A stretch of 64,000 nt of DNA from Rossellomorea vietnamensis (GTDB taxonomy: Bacteria > Bacillota > Bacilli > Bacillales > Bacillaceae_B): the NCBI RefSeq assembly GCF_001305855.1, contig NZ_LIXZ01000005.1, positions 228,413-292,412 on the forward strand, written 5' to 3'. The translations under genes and the position numbers were made by a program. The stretch's first letter is position 1. Each line of letters opens with the position of its first letter. Of the stretch, positions 7,825 to 15,109 are shown in pieces. The notes under the pieces are model-generated. The model had not been told where the DNA came from and searched no databases. It saw only the letters and a program-made list of their open reading frames with translations.

Positions 7825-7855
7825 ATGGCTCGCAATCTTCTGCGAGCCATTTTTA
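7825..7855 (+). terminator. Terminator after the FbpB-like/Spo0M-like pair
   Basis: ATGGCTCGCA and TGCGAGCCAT form a perfect 10-bp stem with a six-base loop and a short T tract, five bases after the stop. It also abuts the end of the convergent 45-residue gene. Confidence 0.85.
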
Positions 7856-7993
7856 TCATGTATTTTCTTTCTTAATGTCCTCAAGTAGTGAAATGATCTT
7901 TTCATTCTGCTCGATCATCGTCTGATTTTGCTTCCTGAATTTCGTGAAATCAAACGAGAAGATAAGAAGAAACACAGCTAAAAATATGATCAT
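7856..7993 (-). CDS. Small membrane-anchored coiled-coil protein, 45 residues
   Basis: ATG at 7993 follows a purine-rich GGGGGGAG sequence. The product starts MIIFLAVFLLIFSFDF, one transmembrane segment, followed by a hydrophilic helical tail (KFRKQNQTMIEQNEKIISLLEDIKKENT is shown here only by its ends: about 18-45) with heptad-like spacing. This bitopic shape is common among small Bacillus membrane proteins. Family not recognised. Confidence 0.55.
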   Translation of the reverse strand: MIIFLAVFLLIFSFDFTKFRKQNQTMIEQNEKIISLLEDIKKENT

Positions 7994-8015
7994 CAATTTC
8001 GCTCCCCCCCCAATC

Positions 8016-8444
8016 TTATGGATTCTCTTTATATTTAATATAAATCAGCTCGGGATCGCCAGGGTCCAGGTTTTCAATCATTCCGCTTGGAGTGTAGCCA
8101 TTTTTCTTGAAAACCTTTTGCATCTCGATGTTTGACTGATTAGTAGATGAAAAGATTTTTTCTGTTGGGGAAATCTTCTCAAAATAATTCAAAAGGGAAG
8201 ACGCATACCCATTTCTCCTCTCCTCAGGAGCAATGATGATTAGAGAGACAAATGCGTTCTCAAAAAACCGGGTATTGAATAGGAGGAAGCCAGTAGCCTT
8301 TCCTTCCCTTTTGACTACTAGACATCCCTGCTCCATTATCGCTCTTTGGATTTCTCCCCTTCTGTTTGCCTGCCCGATGACTTGTTGATCAATCTCAACA
8401 ATCGCTTCCAGATCTGATAATTGAGCGTATTTCATTTCTCTCAT
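8016..8444 (-). CDS. GNAT-family N-acetyltransferase
   Basis: A 142-residue acetyltransferase. Strand 4 and the acetyl-CoA pyrophosphate loop read VSLIIIAPEERRNGYASSLL (about 66-85), with the R-R-N-G-Y-A variant of the QxxGxG/A motif; the C-terminal VFKKNGYTPSG is the usual motif B end. AGAAGG lies nine bases upstream of the ATG at 8444. It follows the 42-residue membrane protein by six bases, so the two are one transcript. Substrate unknown. Confidence 0.82.
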   Translation of the reverse strand: MREMKYAQLSDLEAIVEIDQQVIGQANRRGEIQRAIMEQGCLVVKREGKATGFLLFNTRFFENAFVSLIIIAPEERRNGYASSLLNYFEKISPTEKIFSSTNQSNIEMQKVFKKNGYTPSGMIENLDPGDPELIYIKYKENP

Positions 8445-8450
8445 GACTCA

Positions 8451-8579
8451 CTACCTTCTTTTCCTTAAAATTATGTAAAGAAATACTAAGACAAAGATGA
8501 GAGTTACAATCAGTTTCCCTGCATCTCCAATAAAGAAATAACTGTCGTCAAAACGGTATGTTTCTTTTACAGTCGTCAT
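8451..8579 (-). CDS. Small membrane protein, 42 residues
   Basis: The frame opens at ATG 8579 after GGAGG, ten bases upstream, and encodes a short polar N-terminus (MTTVKETYRFDDSYFFIGD) followed by one hydrophobic helix (about 22-38) and a basic RKRR tail. The positive-inside tail suggests the N-terminus faces out. It ends six bases before the GNAT gene. No family recognised. Confidence 0.6.
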   Translation of the reverse strand: MTTVKETYRFDDSYFFIGDAGKLIVTLIFVLVFLYIILRKRR

Positions 8580-8637
8580 GGTGGATGATCCTCCTCTATG
8601 TAGAAAAGGACACCGAATGAACAGGCGCCCTTTGGTT

Positions 8638-9102
8638 TTAAAGCGATTTGGACATTAATACATTTGTTACTTCATAACCTGTTTTTTGATACAAAGATAT
8701 AGCTGTTTTGTTATGACCGAATACATGCAGTGATATTTTTGGGATACCTTTTTCCCTTGCAAAGGAGTCCAGTGACGCTAAAGCTGCCTTCCCATATCCT
8801 GATCCCCTTTTGCTCTCATGGATCTTAATATCATATATAAATATTTCCCGGGCTTCATCATTTAAATGAACCCATAAGTTACCTACGATTTCTTTGCTCT
8901 CTTCATGAACCAAAGAGAATAAATAATGATCTTTTGTTTCCCTGCCCTCAGGTAAAAGTTTATTAAATTCTTCCTTTGCTTGATCCAGGGACGTTTCTTT
9001 CTTGAAGTTACCTGCCTTTGTTTTTTCTTCTGCATATTCCTTGATGGACTCTTCTATCCACTCATTATATTCGTTCTCTGTCATGGTTTTTAATAGAATC
9101 AT
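8638..9102 (-). CDS. GNAT-family N-acetyltransferase
   Basis: A 154-residue acetyltransferase with a long helical N-terminus rich in Glu and Lys and a clear GNAT core: IFIYDIKIHESKRGSGYGKA (about 86-105) contains the RGSGYG acetyl-CoA loop, and SLYQKTGYEV is motif B. AAAGGAGG precedes the ATG at optimal distance. The arrangement resembles small Bacillus acetyltransferases of the RimI/YjcK type. Substrate not predictable. Confidence 0.87.
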   Translation of the reverse strand: MILLKTMTENEYNEWIEESIKEYAEEKTKAGNFKKETSLDQAKEEFNKLLPEGRETKDHYLFSLVHEESKEIVGNLWVHLNDEAREIFIYDIKIHESKRGSGYGKAALASLDSFAREKGIPKISLHVFGHNKTAISLYQKTGYEVTNVLMSKSL

Positions 9103-9121
9103 AAAGTGATTCCTCCTTTAC

Positions 9122-9958
9122 TTATTTCCAGCGCTGTCTTATTTCCCTTACTACAATTTCAGGACGGTCCCAATGAAGAAGGTGGGTCGTTCCCGGAATG
9201 CACTTTACTTCTCCCTTGGTCTTACTAAAAAGGTCGGCTGTCTTTTTACGGGTTTCGGAAAGGCTTTCTGGAAGAGACGCCCTTAATAATAAAACGGGGT
9301 TTTTAATTTTGTGATAAATATCCTCAACCTCATCTTTGTGCATGGCACGGATGATGTGACCAGCTGTTTCTCCGCGGGCATGCCAATAATATTGATGGTT
9401 ATGATAAAGGAAAAGATCTTGAGCCGCCTCCATCTTTAATGAAGACCAGCTTAAAGTTTCACTCTTAACGAGGGCGAGGAAGTCCTCCCATGTGTCCCAA
9501 GCCTGCTCAAAGTCTTCTTCATAATAAGCGACTTCTTCTTCTACGGTTTGAATCGAATGACGTTTTCCCTGATAACCCCCATCGATCAACATTAATTCTC
9601 TGAGCTTATCGGGGTATTCGGCTGCATAAAAAAGAGCGACAAAGCTACCCCATGAATGAGACAGGAAATAAAATGAATCGACTTCAAGGAGTTCAATCAC
9701 TTCATTAAGCCATTCGGCCATGTTATTCATTTCATATTCTTCCCCGCGTTCAAATGGGGCAGTCTTTCCATGACCAGGTGCATCAATGGAAATGATTCTA
9801 TAGTCTTCCTTTAAATCGTGCGCTATTTCAATAAAACTGAGGCCTGTACTCCCTAAGCCATGAAGACAAAAGATCACGGGTTTCTCAGGGTTGCCCCATT
9901 CCGTAATGCGTATTCGCTGGAGTTGTTTTTGAATAAAATAACGTTTTATAGTGTTCAT
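9122..9958 (-). CDS. Alpha/beta-hydrolase
   Basis: A 278-residue alpha/beta-hydrolase. HGLGSTG (about 33-39) forms the oxyanion loop, SHSWGS (about 99-104) is the nucleophile elbow with serine at its centre, and the histidine lies in GTTHLLHWDRP near the C-terminus; the acid is probably in the VLLLRASLPES region. A cap domain rich in Tyr and Glu lies between. Substrate unknown: esterase or lyase-like hydrolase. The start is odd: AGGAG abuts the ATG with no spacer, and a TAG lies six bases upstream in frame, so no longer form exists. Initiation may be weak. Confidence 0.85.
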   Translation of the reverse strand: MNTIKRYFIQKQLQRIRITEWGNPEKPVIFCLHGLGSTGLSFIEIAHDLKEDYRIISIDAPGHGKTAPFERGEEYEMNNMAEWLNEVIELLEVDSFYFLSHSWGSFVALFYAAEYPDKLRELMLIDGGYQGKRHSIQTVEEEVAYYEEDFEQAWDTWEDFLALVKSETLSWSSLKMEAAQDLFLYHNHQYYWHARGETAGHIIRAMHKDEVEDIYHKIKNPVLLLRASLPESLSETRKKTADLFSKTKGEVKCIPGTTHLLHWDRPEIVVREIRQRWK

Positions 9959-10063
9959 CTCCTATGTATATCTTTCCTTCTCTTATTCTTTTATTTTACC
10001 ATTATCATCCAACATATTCTTGCTAAGTTTTGAAAAAAGTGTTGATATGGATTTAAACCACAA

Positions 10064-10085
10064 AAAGGCCCTAAGCAGAGCCTTT
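10064..10085 (-). terminator. Terminator of the CDF exporter gene
   Basis: AAAGGC and GCCTTT pair around a ten-base loop; read leftward the stem is followed by a T run. It lies 34 bases after the exporter stop codon. Confidence 0.55.
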
Positions 10086-10118
10086 CGAAGTGAAGCGCTT
10101 TATTTTAGTGGAGGGTTT

Positions 10119-10994
10119 TTAATTCGGTTCCACATGAACATGCACATCATACACCTCATGCTTATCCATCAATTCTTCTTCTACTTCACTTGAAATATCA
10201 TGTGCCTGTTTTATATCGAGGGTTGACCTTACAAGAATCACAACATCGACAACGGTGTTATTTCCATAATTTCTTGCGCGAATATCTTTAACACCTTTAA
10301 CTCCGGGGAGATTGAGGACAGTCTTTTCGTAAGATTCTATAAGCTCTTCATCGAATCCATCCGTTAAGTAATGGGAAGCTTCTATGAAAATGCCCCACGC
10401 TGTTTTACATATAAGTACGCCGACAATGACAGCCGTAAGGGGATCCAGCCAGGGCAGATAAAATTGAGCACCAATGATTCCAATCACCGTACCGATGCTT
10501 ACCCATGCATCGGAAAGATTATCTTTTGCCGCAGCCATAAGGGATTGACTATTGATTTTCTTTGCTAATTTTTTGTTGTATCTATAGACAAAGTACATGA
10601 CCATTGCAGCCCCAATACCAGTCCATGCGGAAATAAGGTCCGGTGCCTCGGTTTTTCCGTCAAATACCGATTGGATAGCATTGTATAGAACTTGTATCCC
10701 TACCACCATCATGATAAAAGATGCCAGTAAAGAGGCTACACTTTCCGCTTTCCAATGGCCATATGGATGATCTTGATCGGCTGGCTTCCTCGAATACCTT
10801 AGTCCGATAAATACCGCAACGGAAGCCACGATATCAGTTGCATTGTTCAACCCGTCTGCACGTAATGCTTCTGAACCGGCTGTTGTGCCAATGAGGAATT
10901 TAATGAGTGATAATATAATATAGGCAATGATGCTAATAACTGCACCACGCTCTCCTAATTTCAACTGATCATATTTTTCTTGATTCACTATCAT
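10119..10994 (-). CDS. mneS: Cation diffusion facilitator, MneS/YeaB-like
   Basis: A 291-residue CDF antiporter that exports divalent cations in exchange for protons. Six transmembrane helices occupy about residues 15-205; the metal site is formed by DGLNNATD (TM2) and DNLSDAW (TM5), and residues 210-291 are the cytoplasmic dimerisation domain ending in VYDVHVHVEPN. The text closely resembles B. subtilis YeaB/MneS, a manganese exporter controlled by MntR. I see no clear MntR box, and zinc or iron cannot be excluded. Upstream on the other strand lies a nine-cysteine miniprotein gene. Confidence 0.85.
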   Translation of the reverse strand: MIVNQEKYDQLKLGERGAVISIIAYIILSLIKFLIGTTAGSEALRADGLNNATDIVASVAVFIGLRYSRKPADQDHPYGHWKAESVASLLASFIMMVVGIQVLYNAIQSVFDGKTEAPDLISAWTGIGAAMVMYFVYRYNKKLAKKINSQSLMAAAKDNLSDAWVSIGTVIGIIGAQFYLPWLDPLTAVIVGVLICKTAWGIFIEASHYLTDGFDEELIESYEKTVLNLPGVKGVKDIRARNYGNNTVVDVVILVRSTLDIKQAHDISSEVEEELMDKHEVYDVHVHVEPN

Positions 10995-11099
10995 TATCCT
11001 CCAGATTTTATATGTACCTGAATATCATAGCAACCCCTTCCTATGTGGGTCTATAGCAACCTTCTTTAGTGAAGCAATCTTAATATGAAGGGGTGAAAA

Positions 11100-11252
11100 G
11101 TGTTTCCGAGAGCAAACTTTTATAAAGGCAATAAAAATAGAACTGCATATACAGTCCTCGTATGTATGAGTTCAATTATTTTGGTTACGATGAATACTAA
11201 CGAAAATATAATGGGAGGTGCCATATTTGGTCACGAAAGAATGTCCTTGTGA
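11100..11252 (+). CDS. Possible 50-residue membrane peptide (doubtful)
   Basis: A GTG start with AAGGGG seven bases upstream opens a 50-codon frame, MFPRANFYKGNKNRT then a hydrophobic stretch (about 17-30). It overlaps the first 26 bases of the nine-cysteine gene in another frame. It could be a leader peptide coupled to that gene or simply a chance frame; no similarity is recognised. Confidence 0.25.
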   Translation: MFPRANFYKGNKNRTAYTVLVCMSSIILVTMNTNENIMGGAIFGHERMSL

Positions 11253-11310
11253 ACGCTGTACATGCAAGACGAAAAAAGAATGTGATTGTCCCTGCTGCTG
11301 TGAAAAATAA
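11227..11310 (+). CDS. Nine-cysteine miniprotein, probable metal binder
   Basis: A TTG start preceded by GGGAGG with an eight-base spacer opens a 27-codon frame, closed by TAA and then a strong terminator five bases on. The product has nine cysteines in 27 residues, arranged CPCERCTC then ECDCPCCCEK, with lysines and glutamates between and no hydrophobic core. This composition is typical of metallothioneins and other thiolate metal binders, but I do not recognise a named family. It lies divergent from a CDF metal exporter, separated by about 230 bases. Its small size and non-ATG start make it easy to miss; expression is unproven. Confidence 0.6.
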   Translation: MVTKECPCERCTCKTKKECDCPCCCEK

Positions 11311-11314
11311 AAAG

Positions 11315-11356
11315 AAATCCCTGGGCGTTGTAAAATCCCGGGATTTATTTTTTTTA
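11315..11356 (+). terminator. Terminator after the nine-cysteine gene
   Basis: AAATCCC pairs with GGGATTT, continued by GGG/CCC after a one-base bulge, followed by eight T. The strong terminator directly after the 27-codon frame supports that frame as a transcript end. Confidence 0.8.
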
Positions 11357-11357
11357 T

Positions 11358-13040
11358 TTAAACCCTTACGTTCACCCCGACTATTTCGTCGAAGTATTGA
11401 ACAGATTTCATTTCATCATCGATCCATTCCGTTCTTTTCCATGTTTGCTCGATAAAAACATCTGCAATCATGCGTTTTCTTTTTCCGCCAAACGTAGATG
11501 CATCTTTAAGGGCAATCACACTTTCAAAAATTTTGACCATCAGTTCTGCTATTCTTTTCGCATGATAGGTCTGTGTATCATGATTAGACGTAGTTACCAA
11601 TTCCAATAGTTGCTCAAGTTTTAAAATCCCTTCCGTTACGGGGATCGTTAAAAGTGTGAATTCTTCAGGAACAAGGGATAGCTCTTCTTTCATTTTGGCT
11701 AAAAAGTATTCGTGAGCCCGGTGTTTATTCATTAATCTCAGAACTTCGAGTCCTAAAATATTGGCTGTACCTTCCCACACTGTTAATACCTGGGCGTCCC
11801 GGAGTAAACGGGGAAGAACGAAATCTTCAATATAACCATTTCCACCATGAAGCTCGATTGCTTCATGTGAGAAGTGAATCGCCTGCTCCGCTGATTCTTT
11901 CTTCAGGATGGCAATAAGCAGCCGATTCAGGACAGATTCTTCCTCTGTTGAGGGAATTTCATCAGAATCGACTCGATCAAACAAGTGAACGAGATGGAAA
12001 ACGGCACTGGTTTCCACTTCCTGTTTAGCTGCAAGGCGGGTCAAGGTTTCTTTAATCATCGGAAAATGAGCCAGAGGCTGTCCGAATGCTTCACGATGGA
12101 AAGCGTAATTTTTCGCTTCCAGATAGGCTCTTCTCATAATGCCGATCGAAGCAACGGCATTACAAATCCGTGAAAGATTCAGTGCTTCCATCATATAGTA
12201 GATGCCCCTATTCGGCTCTCCAACAAGATAGGCGTTTGCACCTTTGAACTCCACCTCTGCTGAAGGCACTGCCCTGACACCCAACTTGTCCTTCAATCTT
12301 CGAATGTGGATACCATTAAGGGAACCATCATCGTTTCTCCACGGAACAGCGAATAAGCTAAGTCCCTTTGTTCCCTTACCGGATCCTTCTATCCGGGCGA
12401 GAACCATGGTCACTCCGCACATGCCGGAATTGGAGGCGAAATATTTTTCTCCCCATAGCTGATAGGATTTACCATCTTGAACAGCCTTTGTATCATTTGC
12501 GCCGACATCAGACCCTCCCTGCCTCTCGGTTAAAAAGGTCGCTCCCTCAAATAATTCGACTTCTCCTGTTGAAAGGACGTGGGGAAGGAACATTGCTTTC
12601 ACCTCACGAGACGCATACCTTTCAAGAAGGAGGGCCGTTGCCATGGAAAGGGTGACTGGGCAATAGAAACCTGGCTCGGTTTGAGACAATAGATATCCCT
12701 GGGCATAGGAATACATATAATTCCCTTTAGTCCCAAGCTCGTGTATTTCTTTATGAATATACCCGACAATTCCTTTATTGTAAGTTTGTTCAACTGTTTT
12801 CTTGTATCCTTCATTTACCCATATTTCAGAAATTTCTTCTCCAAATCGGTCGTATTTAATAAGCTTAGGCTGTCCCTCGCGATCTGTGTGGACGGCCCGT
12901 TCATCAATTTCTCCTGCACATAGCTCGCCGAAAGTGTTCAGCTCCAGATCGGCCCATGAGAAAAAATCTGAATCAAGATAAACCTCGAGGATTTCTTTTA
13001 AATGAGGGTCTTCATGATAAAAATTCTCAATCTTTCTCAT
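11358..13040 (-). CDS. AidB-like acyl-CoA dehydrogenase
   Basis: A 560-residue flavoprotein of the AidB branch of acyl-CoA dehydrogenases, longer than the usual 380-residue enzymes. An N-terminal helical extension is followed by the dehydrogenase core; FLTERQGGSDVGAN (about 166-179) is the substrate and FAD loop of this branch, ELHGGNGYIEDF the FAD-binding region, and the C-terminal 100 residues form the extra AidB domain. It would oxidise an acyl-CoA with electrons going to ETF, although AidB itself has little such activity. Its start overlaps the stop of the acyl-CoA ligase by four bases, so both are co-translated and probably act on the same fatty acid. Confidence 0.87.
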   Translation of the reverse strand: MRKIENFYHEDPHLKEILEVYLDSDFFSWADLELNTFGELCAGEIDERAVHTDREGQPKLIKYDRFGEEISEIWVNEGYKKTVEQTYNKGIVGYIHKEIHELGTKGNYMYSYAQGYLLSQTEPGFYCPVTLSMATALLLERYASREVKAMFLPHVLSTGEVELFEGATFLTERQGGSDVGANDTKAVQDGKSYQLWGEKYFASNSGMCGVTMVLARIEGSGKGTKGLSLFAVPWRNDDGSLNGIHIRRLKDKLGVRAVPSAEVEFKGANAYLVGEPNRGIYYMMEALNLSRICNAVASIGIMRRAYLEAKNYAFHREAFGQPLAHFPMIKETLTRLAAKQEVETSAVFHLVHLFDRVDSDEIPSTEEESVLNRLLIAILKKESAEQAIHFSHEAIELHGGNGYIEDFVLPRLLRDAQVLTVWEGTANILGLEVLRLMNKHRAHEYFLAKMKEELSLVPEEFTLLTIPVTEGILKLEQLLELVTTSNHDTQTYHAKRIAELMVKIFESVIALKDASTFGGKRKRMIADVFIEQTWKRTEWIDDEMKSVQYFDEIVGVNVRV

Positions 13041-14557
13041 GAATTCACCTCCTGAATCATATCCCGTAAAGCCTGTTTCAGTATTTTACCTGTGGCATTA
13101 CGCGGTAGGGCATGCAAGGTTTCATACAGTTTTGGAATTTTATAACTTGCGAGTTTCCCCTTTAGGAATTCATTACATACCGGCGAGAGTTCATTCACCT
13201 TAAGCGAACTGACGACATACGCTTTAACAGTTTCCCCCCACTCGGGATGCGGGACTCCAACGACTGCCACCTCGGAAATGGCCGGATGTTCGAGAAGCAG
13301 TTCTTCGATTTCTTTAGGAAATACGTTCACCCCGCCGGAAATGATCATATCCTTTTTGCGGTCCACCACCCATATATATCCTTGTTCATCCATTCTGGCA
13401 AGATCTCCAGTTTTTAGCCATCCATTGATAAAGGCTTCATTGGTCTTCTCATGGTCTTTATAGTATCCTTTCATATTTCCTTCACCGTATAGGAGAATTT
13501 CTCCCACCTCATTCGTGTCAACTGGATTCCCCGCTTCATTAACAATCTTTATTTCTGTTCCGAGTGCCCCTCTCTTCCCGATACTCCCTCCTTTCTCGTG
13601 GTGTTCATCTGCAGATAGAAGGGTTCCGCTGGGTCCAGCTTCTGTCAGACCGTAAACACAATGAAGGAGGTCCGTCCCTAACCGTTCTTTAATATAAGCA
13701 ATTTCTGTTGTGGAAACAGGTGCTCCGCCATAGACCCAATATTTCATTGAAGTAAGATTATATGTTTGAATGTTTGGCAGTTTGGAAGTGAATAGGTAGG
13801 CGACCGGTGCACCGAAAAAGTGTGTGATCCGTTCTTGCTGTACCATCTTAAGTAGATTCTCAGGGGTGAAGGTCGGTGATAAAACATGGGTGCTTCCTAC
13901 ATAAGTACCTGCTATAAGGAATAGATGAAGTGGCGCAGAATGACTTAGAGGCATCATATGGAGGATCCTGCTCTCGGGTTTCATCTCAAATTCTACACAC
14001 ATCATGGTGGAAACGGTTAGGATATTTCGGTACGTGAATAGAACTCCTTTTGGCTGACCTGTCGTACCGGATGTATAAAGGATGGTAGCGTCATCCTCTT
14101 CACTCATGGTGCAGTCGATTTCTTCTTTACTCCCTTCATTCAGAATGTCATCGAATGATTTCCAAGCCCCTTGTGTCTTCCCTGTCTTAACACATAATAG
14201 AGTACCGGGGTCAATGCTCTCTACCGTTTCCCAAACCCGCTCATGTGCAAGGATGGCACGGGCATCGCTGTGGTGTACAATAAATGTCAATTCATCAGAA
14301 GTAAGCTTTGCATTAACCGGGACAATGATTGCACCCAACCGTAGGACTGCGAAATAACTGATGATAAATTCCTTCGTGTTCGGCATGAACAGCATCACTT
14401 TATCCCCGACAGCTATACCCCGCATTTTCAAGCTGCTGGCCAACTGATTGACTTTTTCATTCAACTCCCGGTAAGTCATCTCTTCATCCTCGGTAACAAT
14501 CGCTTGGCGTGTTGGATATTTCCTGGAATTTCGAGACAATAATTCTGAGATATTCAT
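13037..14557 (-). CDS. AMP-forming acyl-CoA synthetase
   Basis: A 506-residue adenylate-forming ligase that would activate a fatty or aryl acid to its CoA thioester. The P-loop motif TILYTSGTTGQPKG lies at about 158-171, the A5 motif YGLTEAGP at about 303-310, the A7 motif ELLYGEG-like/WLKTGDLA at about 382-389, and the A10 lysine in PRNATGKILKQ near the C-terminus. It sits between the MerR regulator (4-base overlap upstream) and the AidB-like dehydrogenase (4-base overlap downstream), a tight three-gene operon. Substrate chain length cannot be read from the sequence. Confidence 0.9.
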   Translation of the reverse strand: MNISELLSRNSRKYPTRQAIVTEDEEMTYRELNEKVNQLASSLKMRGIAVGDKVMLFMPNTKEFIISYFAVLRLGAIIVPVNAKLTSDELTFIVHHSDARAILAHERVWETVESIDPGTLLCVKTGKTQGAWKSFDDILNEGSKEEIDCTMSEEDDATILYTSGTTGQPKGVLFTYRNILTVSTMMCVEFEMKPESRILHMMPLSHSAPLHLFLIAGTYVGSTHVLSPTFTPENLLKMVQQERITHFFGAPVAYLFTSKLPNIQTYNLTSMKYWVYGGAPVSTTEIAYIKERLGTDLLHCVYGLTEAGPSGTLLSADEHHEKGGSIGKRGALGTEIKIVNEAGNPVDTNEVGEILLYGEGNMKGYYKDHEKTNEAFINGWLKTGDLARMDEQGYIWVVDRKKDMIISGGVNVFPKEIEELLLEHPAISEVAVVGVPHPEWGETVKAYVVSSLKVNELSPVCNEFLKGKLASYKIPKLYETLHALPRNATGKILKQALRDMIQEVNS

Positions 14558-14940
14558 TCTCGCTTCTCCCCTGACTCATTTAATTTTTTGAGGAAGTCAT
14601 CCCTTAGTTCTTCCATTTCAGCTCTCATCGTTTCCAGTTCATGAATGAAGGTGGTTATCTCCTCTATTTTCATGTTCCCATATTCAACTGTGCGTTCCAA
14701 TTGCTTCCTTCCACTTCGATCTTGATCAAACAGGTGAATCATTTCCTTGATCTCTTCCAAAGTGAATCCGAAACGTTTTCCGCGGAAAATTAATTTAAGT
14801 CTGGTGACATCACTCTTGGAGTAAAGTCTTCTTCCTGATTCACTCCTTTCAGGTTGTAATAGATGAAGTTCTTCATAATACCGGATCGTACGTGTCGTTA
14901 CTTTGAATTCCTTTGCTAATTGTGAAATGGTATAAGACAT
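14554..14940 (-). CDS. MerR-family regulator of the acyl-CoA operon
   Basis: A 128-residue regulator: winged-helix DNA-binding domain at about 1-70 (YTISQLAKEFKVTTRTIRYY, then RRLYSKSDVTRLKLI) and a C-terminal coiled coil. It has no obvious metal cysteines, so an acyl-CoA-type ligand is likelier, as for LiuR-like MerR proteins of branched-chain and fatty acid degradation. The start is placed at 14940 because the ATG at 14979 lies inside the -10 element of the promoter at 14978-15008. It is first in the operon and overlaps the ligase gene, so it probably autoregulates. Confidence 0.85.
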   Translation of the reverse strand: MSYTISQLAKEFKVTTRTIRYYEELHLLQPERSESGRRLYSKSDVTRLKLIFRGKRFGFTLEEIKEMIHLFDQDRSGRKQLERTVEYGNMKIEEITTFIHELETMRAEMEELRDDFLKKLNESGEKRE

Positions 14941-14977
14941 ACTGATCAGCTCTTTGTTGGAAAATTTTGATATTTTC

Positions 14978-15008
14978 ATTGTATCATTGACGTTGACGTA
15001 AAGTTCAA
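14978..15008 (-). promoter_or_regulatory. MerR-type promoter with 19-bp spacer and operator
   Basis: On the leftward strand TTGAAC (-35) and TACAAT (-10) are separated by 19 bases, the overlong spacing typical of MerR-controlled promoters. The spacer contains the imperfect palindrome TTTACGTCAACGTCAA (14987-15002), which resembles the site reported for LiuR-type MerR regulators. This position lets the regulator untwist the promoter, and it also lies about 100 bases before the divergent P450 gene. Confidence 0.7.
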
Positions 15009-15109
15009 CTGGTTTTTACAAAATGTCTACTTTTTTGATGTGGTGTTTATTTTCATAAGAAAAGTGGGAAAGTACAAAATAATCCAATAGAAGGGAATGT
15101 GAATACATA

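Noticed and set aside
11249..11455. 68-codon rightward frame across the nine-cysteine gene
   Set aside because: It runs through the terminator into the 3' end of the dehydrogenase gene; no start signal.
14941..14979. Upstream ATG giving the MerR regulator 13 extra residues
   Set aside because: The ATG lies inside the TACAAT -10 element of the MerR-type promoter, so it is not in the transcript.
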